Origin: Massariosphaeria phaeospora | Taxonomy: Eukaryota; Ascomycota; Dothideomycetes; Pleosporales | Direction of reading: 5' to 3' | Length of the DNA: 64,000 bases | NCBI GenBank assembly: GCA_011032825.1 | Contig: JAADJZ010000005.1 | Location: forward strand, 1,555,001-1,619,000 | Part shown: positions 63,384 through 64,000 of the stretch, in pieces | How positions within the stretch are numbered: the first letter of the stretch is position 1 | Layout: every line of letters begins with the position of its first letter | Made by a program: the position numbers and the translations under genes | The notes under the pieces: model-generated | Told to the model about the DNA's origin: nothing | What the model saw: only the letters and a program-made list of their open reading frames with translations | Database searches by the model: none

Positions 63384-64000
63384 ATGTCCACCACCACCAC
63401 CGCCCCCCAACCCCCCGTGTGGTTCATCACGGCCGCGTCCTCCGGCTTCGGCAAGTCCATAGCGCTAGAAGCTCTGTCGCGCGGGCACCGCGTCATCGCC
63501 ACCGCGCGCAACACGGCCAAGATCCGCGAGCTGAAAGACGCAGGCGCGGACACGCTGGCGCTGGACGTAACGAGCCCGCTGGCGGATATCGAGGCGGTGG
63601 CGAAAGAGGCGAATGAGCGGTATGGCTATATTACGCATTTGGTGAATGCGGCGGGCAGTATTCTGGTTGGGGCGGTGGAGGAAACGTCGTATGTTTATTT
63701 TGTTTTGTTTTGTTCGTCAATATCGTGTTGGCGGGACTTGTCTTGTCTTATTTGGAATCCGGAATTGAACGAAGCCTGACTGACAACCGCACGCATGCAG
63801 TCCCGCCGAAGACCTCGCACACTTCTCCACCAACGTCTTCGGCATGCTCAACGTCAGCAAAGCGCTGATCCCCTACCTGCGCGCCACCTCCGGCGCCAAA
63901 ACGATCCTGAACTTCGGCTCCATCGCCTCGTGGCAGGGCGGCGCAGGCTACGCCCTCTACAACGGCAGCAAATGGGCGTGCTCGGGCATCTCCGAGGGCC
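63384..64000 (+). CDS. Short-chain dehydrogenase/reductase (5' part; runs off the window)
   Basis: An NAD(P)-dependent oxidoreductase of classical SDR type, substrate unknown. Exon 1 is 63384-63688; a 112-nt intron ends in GCATGCAG at 63800; exon 2 begins at 63801 and continues past the window end. The cofactor motif TGxxxGxG appears as TAASSGFGKSIALEAL; ARNTAKI follows strand 2, where an Arg suggests NADP(H); LDVTSP gives the adenine-binding Asp; the NNAG motif is VNAAG. The active site is present in exon 2: Ser in LNFGSIASWQGG and the YxxxK pair in YALYNGSKWAC. Start MSTTTTAPQPPVWF. The C-terminal third is missing only because the window ends. Confidence 0.92.

Overview
The window is nuclear DNA of a filamentous ascomycete (Pezizomycotina; Dothideomycetes is my best guess, from family content rather than any marker). 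Evidence: protein-coding genes carry short introns of about 40-95 nt with GT/AG ends and CTAAC/CTGAC-like branch sites; there is an intron-containing tRNA-Thr; there are fungal-only families (AA9 monooxygenase, Zn2Cys6 regulator, Dal5-type transporter, Erg1); and Fot/pogo-type transposons bear RIP-like C-to-T decay.

Layout. 1-6.7 kb: an AA9 (LPMO) cellulolytic gene, then an intact F-box gene facing a decayed F-box paralogue on the other strand. 7.6-11.4 kb: a TauD/TfdA-type dioxygenase divergent from a Dal5-type anion permease, a plausible uptake-plus-cleavage pair. 12.8-24.9 kb: a PTR2/POT peptide transporter with a long C-terminal tail, an ACC-synthase-like aminotransferase, an alcohol acetyltransferase-like protein, a tRNA-Thr(AGT) with a 16-nt intron and a Zn2Cys6 regulator. 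25.9-27.1 kb: two tandem small proteins sharing an uncharacterised YATYYGQGQM motif.

29.4-35.5 kb is a Russian-doll transposon nest. A Fot/pogo element (A, 62-bp TIRs, TA target duplication) is split at a TA inside its transposase by two further related elements, B and C, which lie side by side and share one TA. All three transposase frames are broken mainly by W/Q-to-stop transitions; in A two catalytic acidic positions have also changed by G-to-A.

37.4-49.7 kb is a compact housekeeping block: Nse4 (Smc5/6 complex), Vps34 (PI 3-kinase), an Mte1/Dbl2/ZGRF1-N-type protein, a BAR-SH3 adaptor, a DUF6601-like membrane protein and a secretory protein ending in RDEL. 50.2-54.5 kb is gene-poor and built from degenerate tandem repeats of several period lengths. 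54.5-64 kb holds the ADP-ribose pyrophosphatase Ysa1, an uncharacterised single-pass membrane protein with an in-frame TAG, squalene epoxidase Erg1, and the 5' part of a short-chain dehydrogenase that runs off the window.

Intron models were made by hand and tested for reading-frame closure; for multi-exon genes the exon lengths sum to whole codons. No database search was possible, so family names rest on motif recognition.
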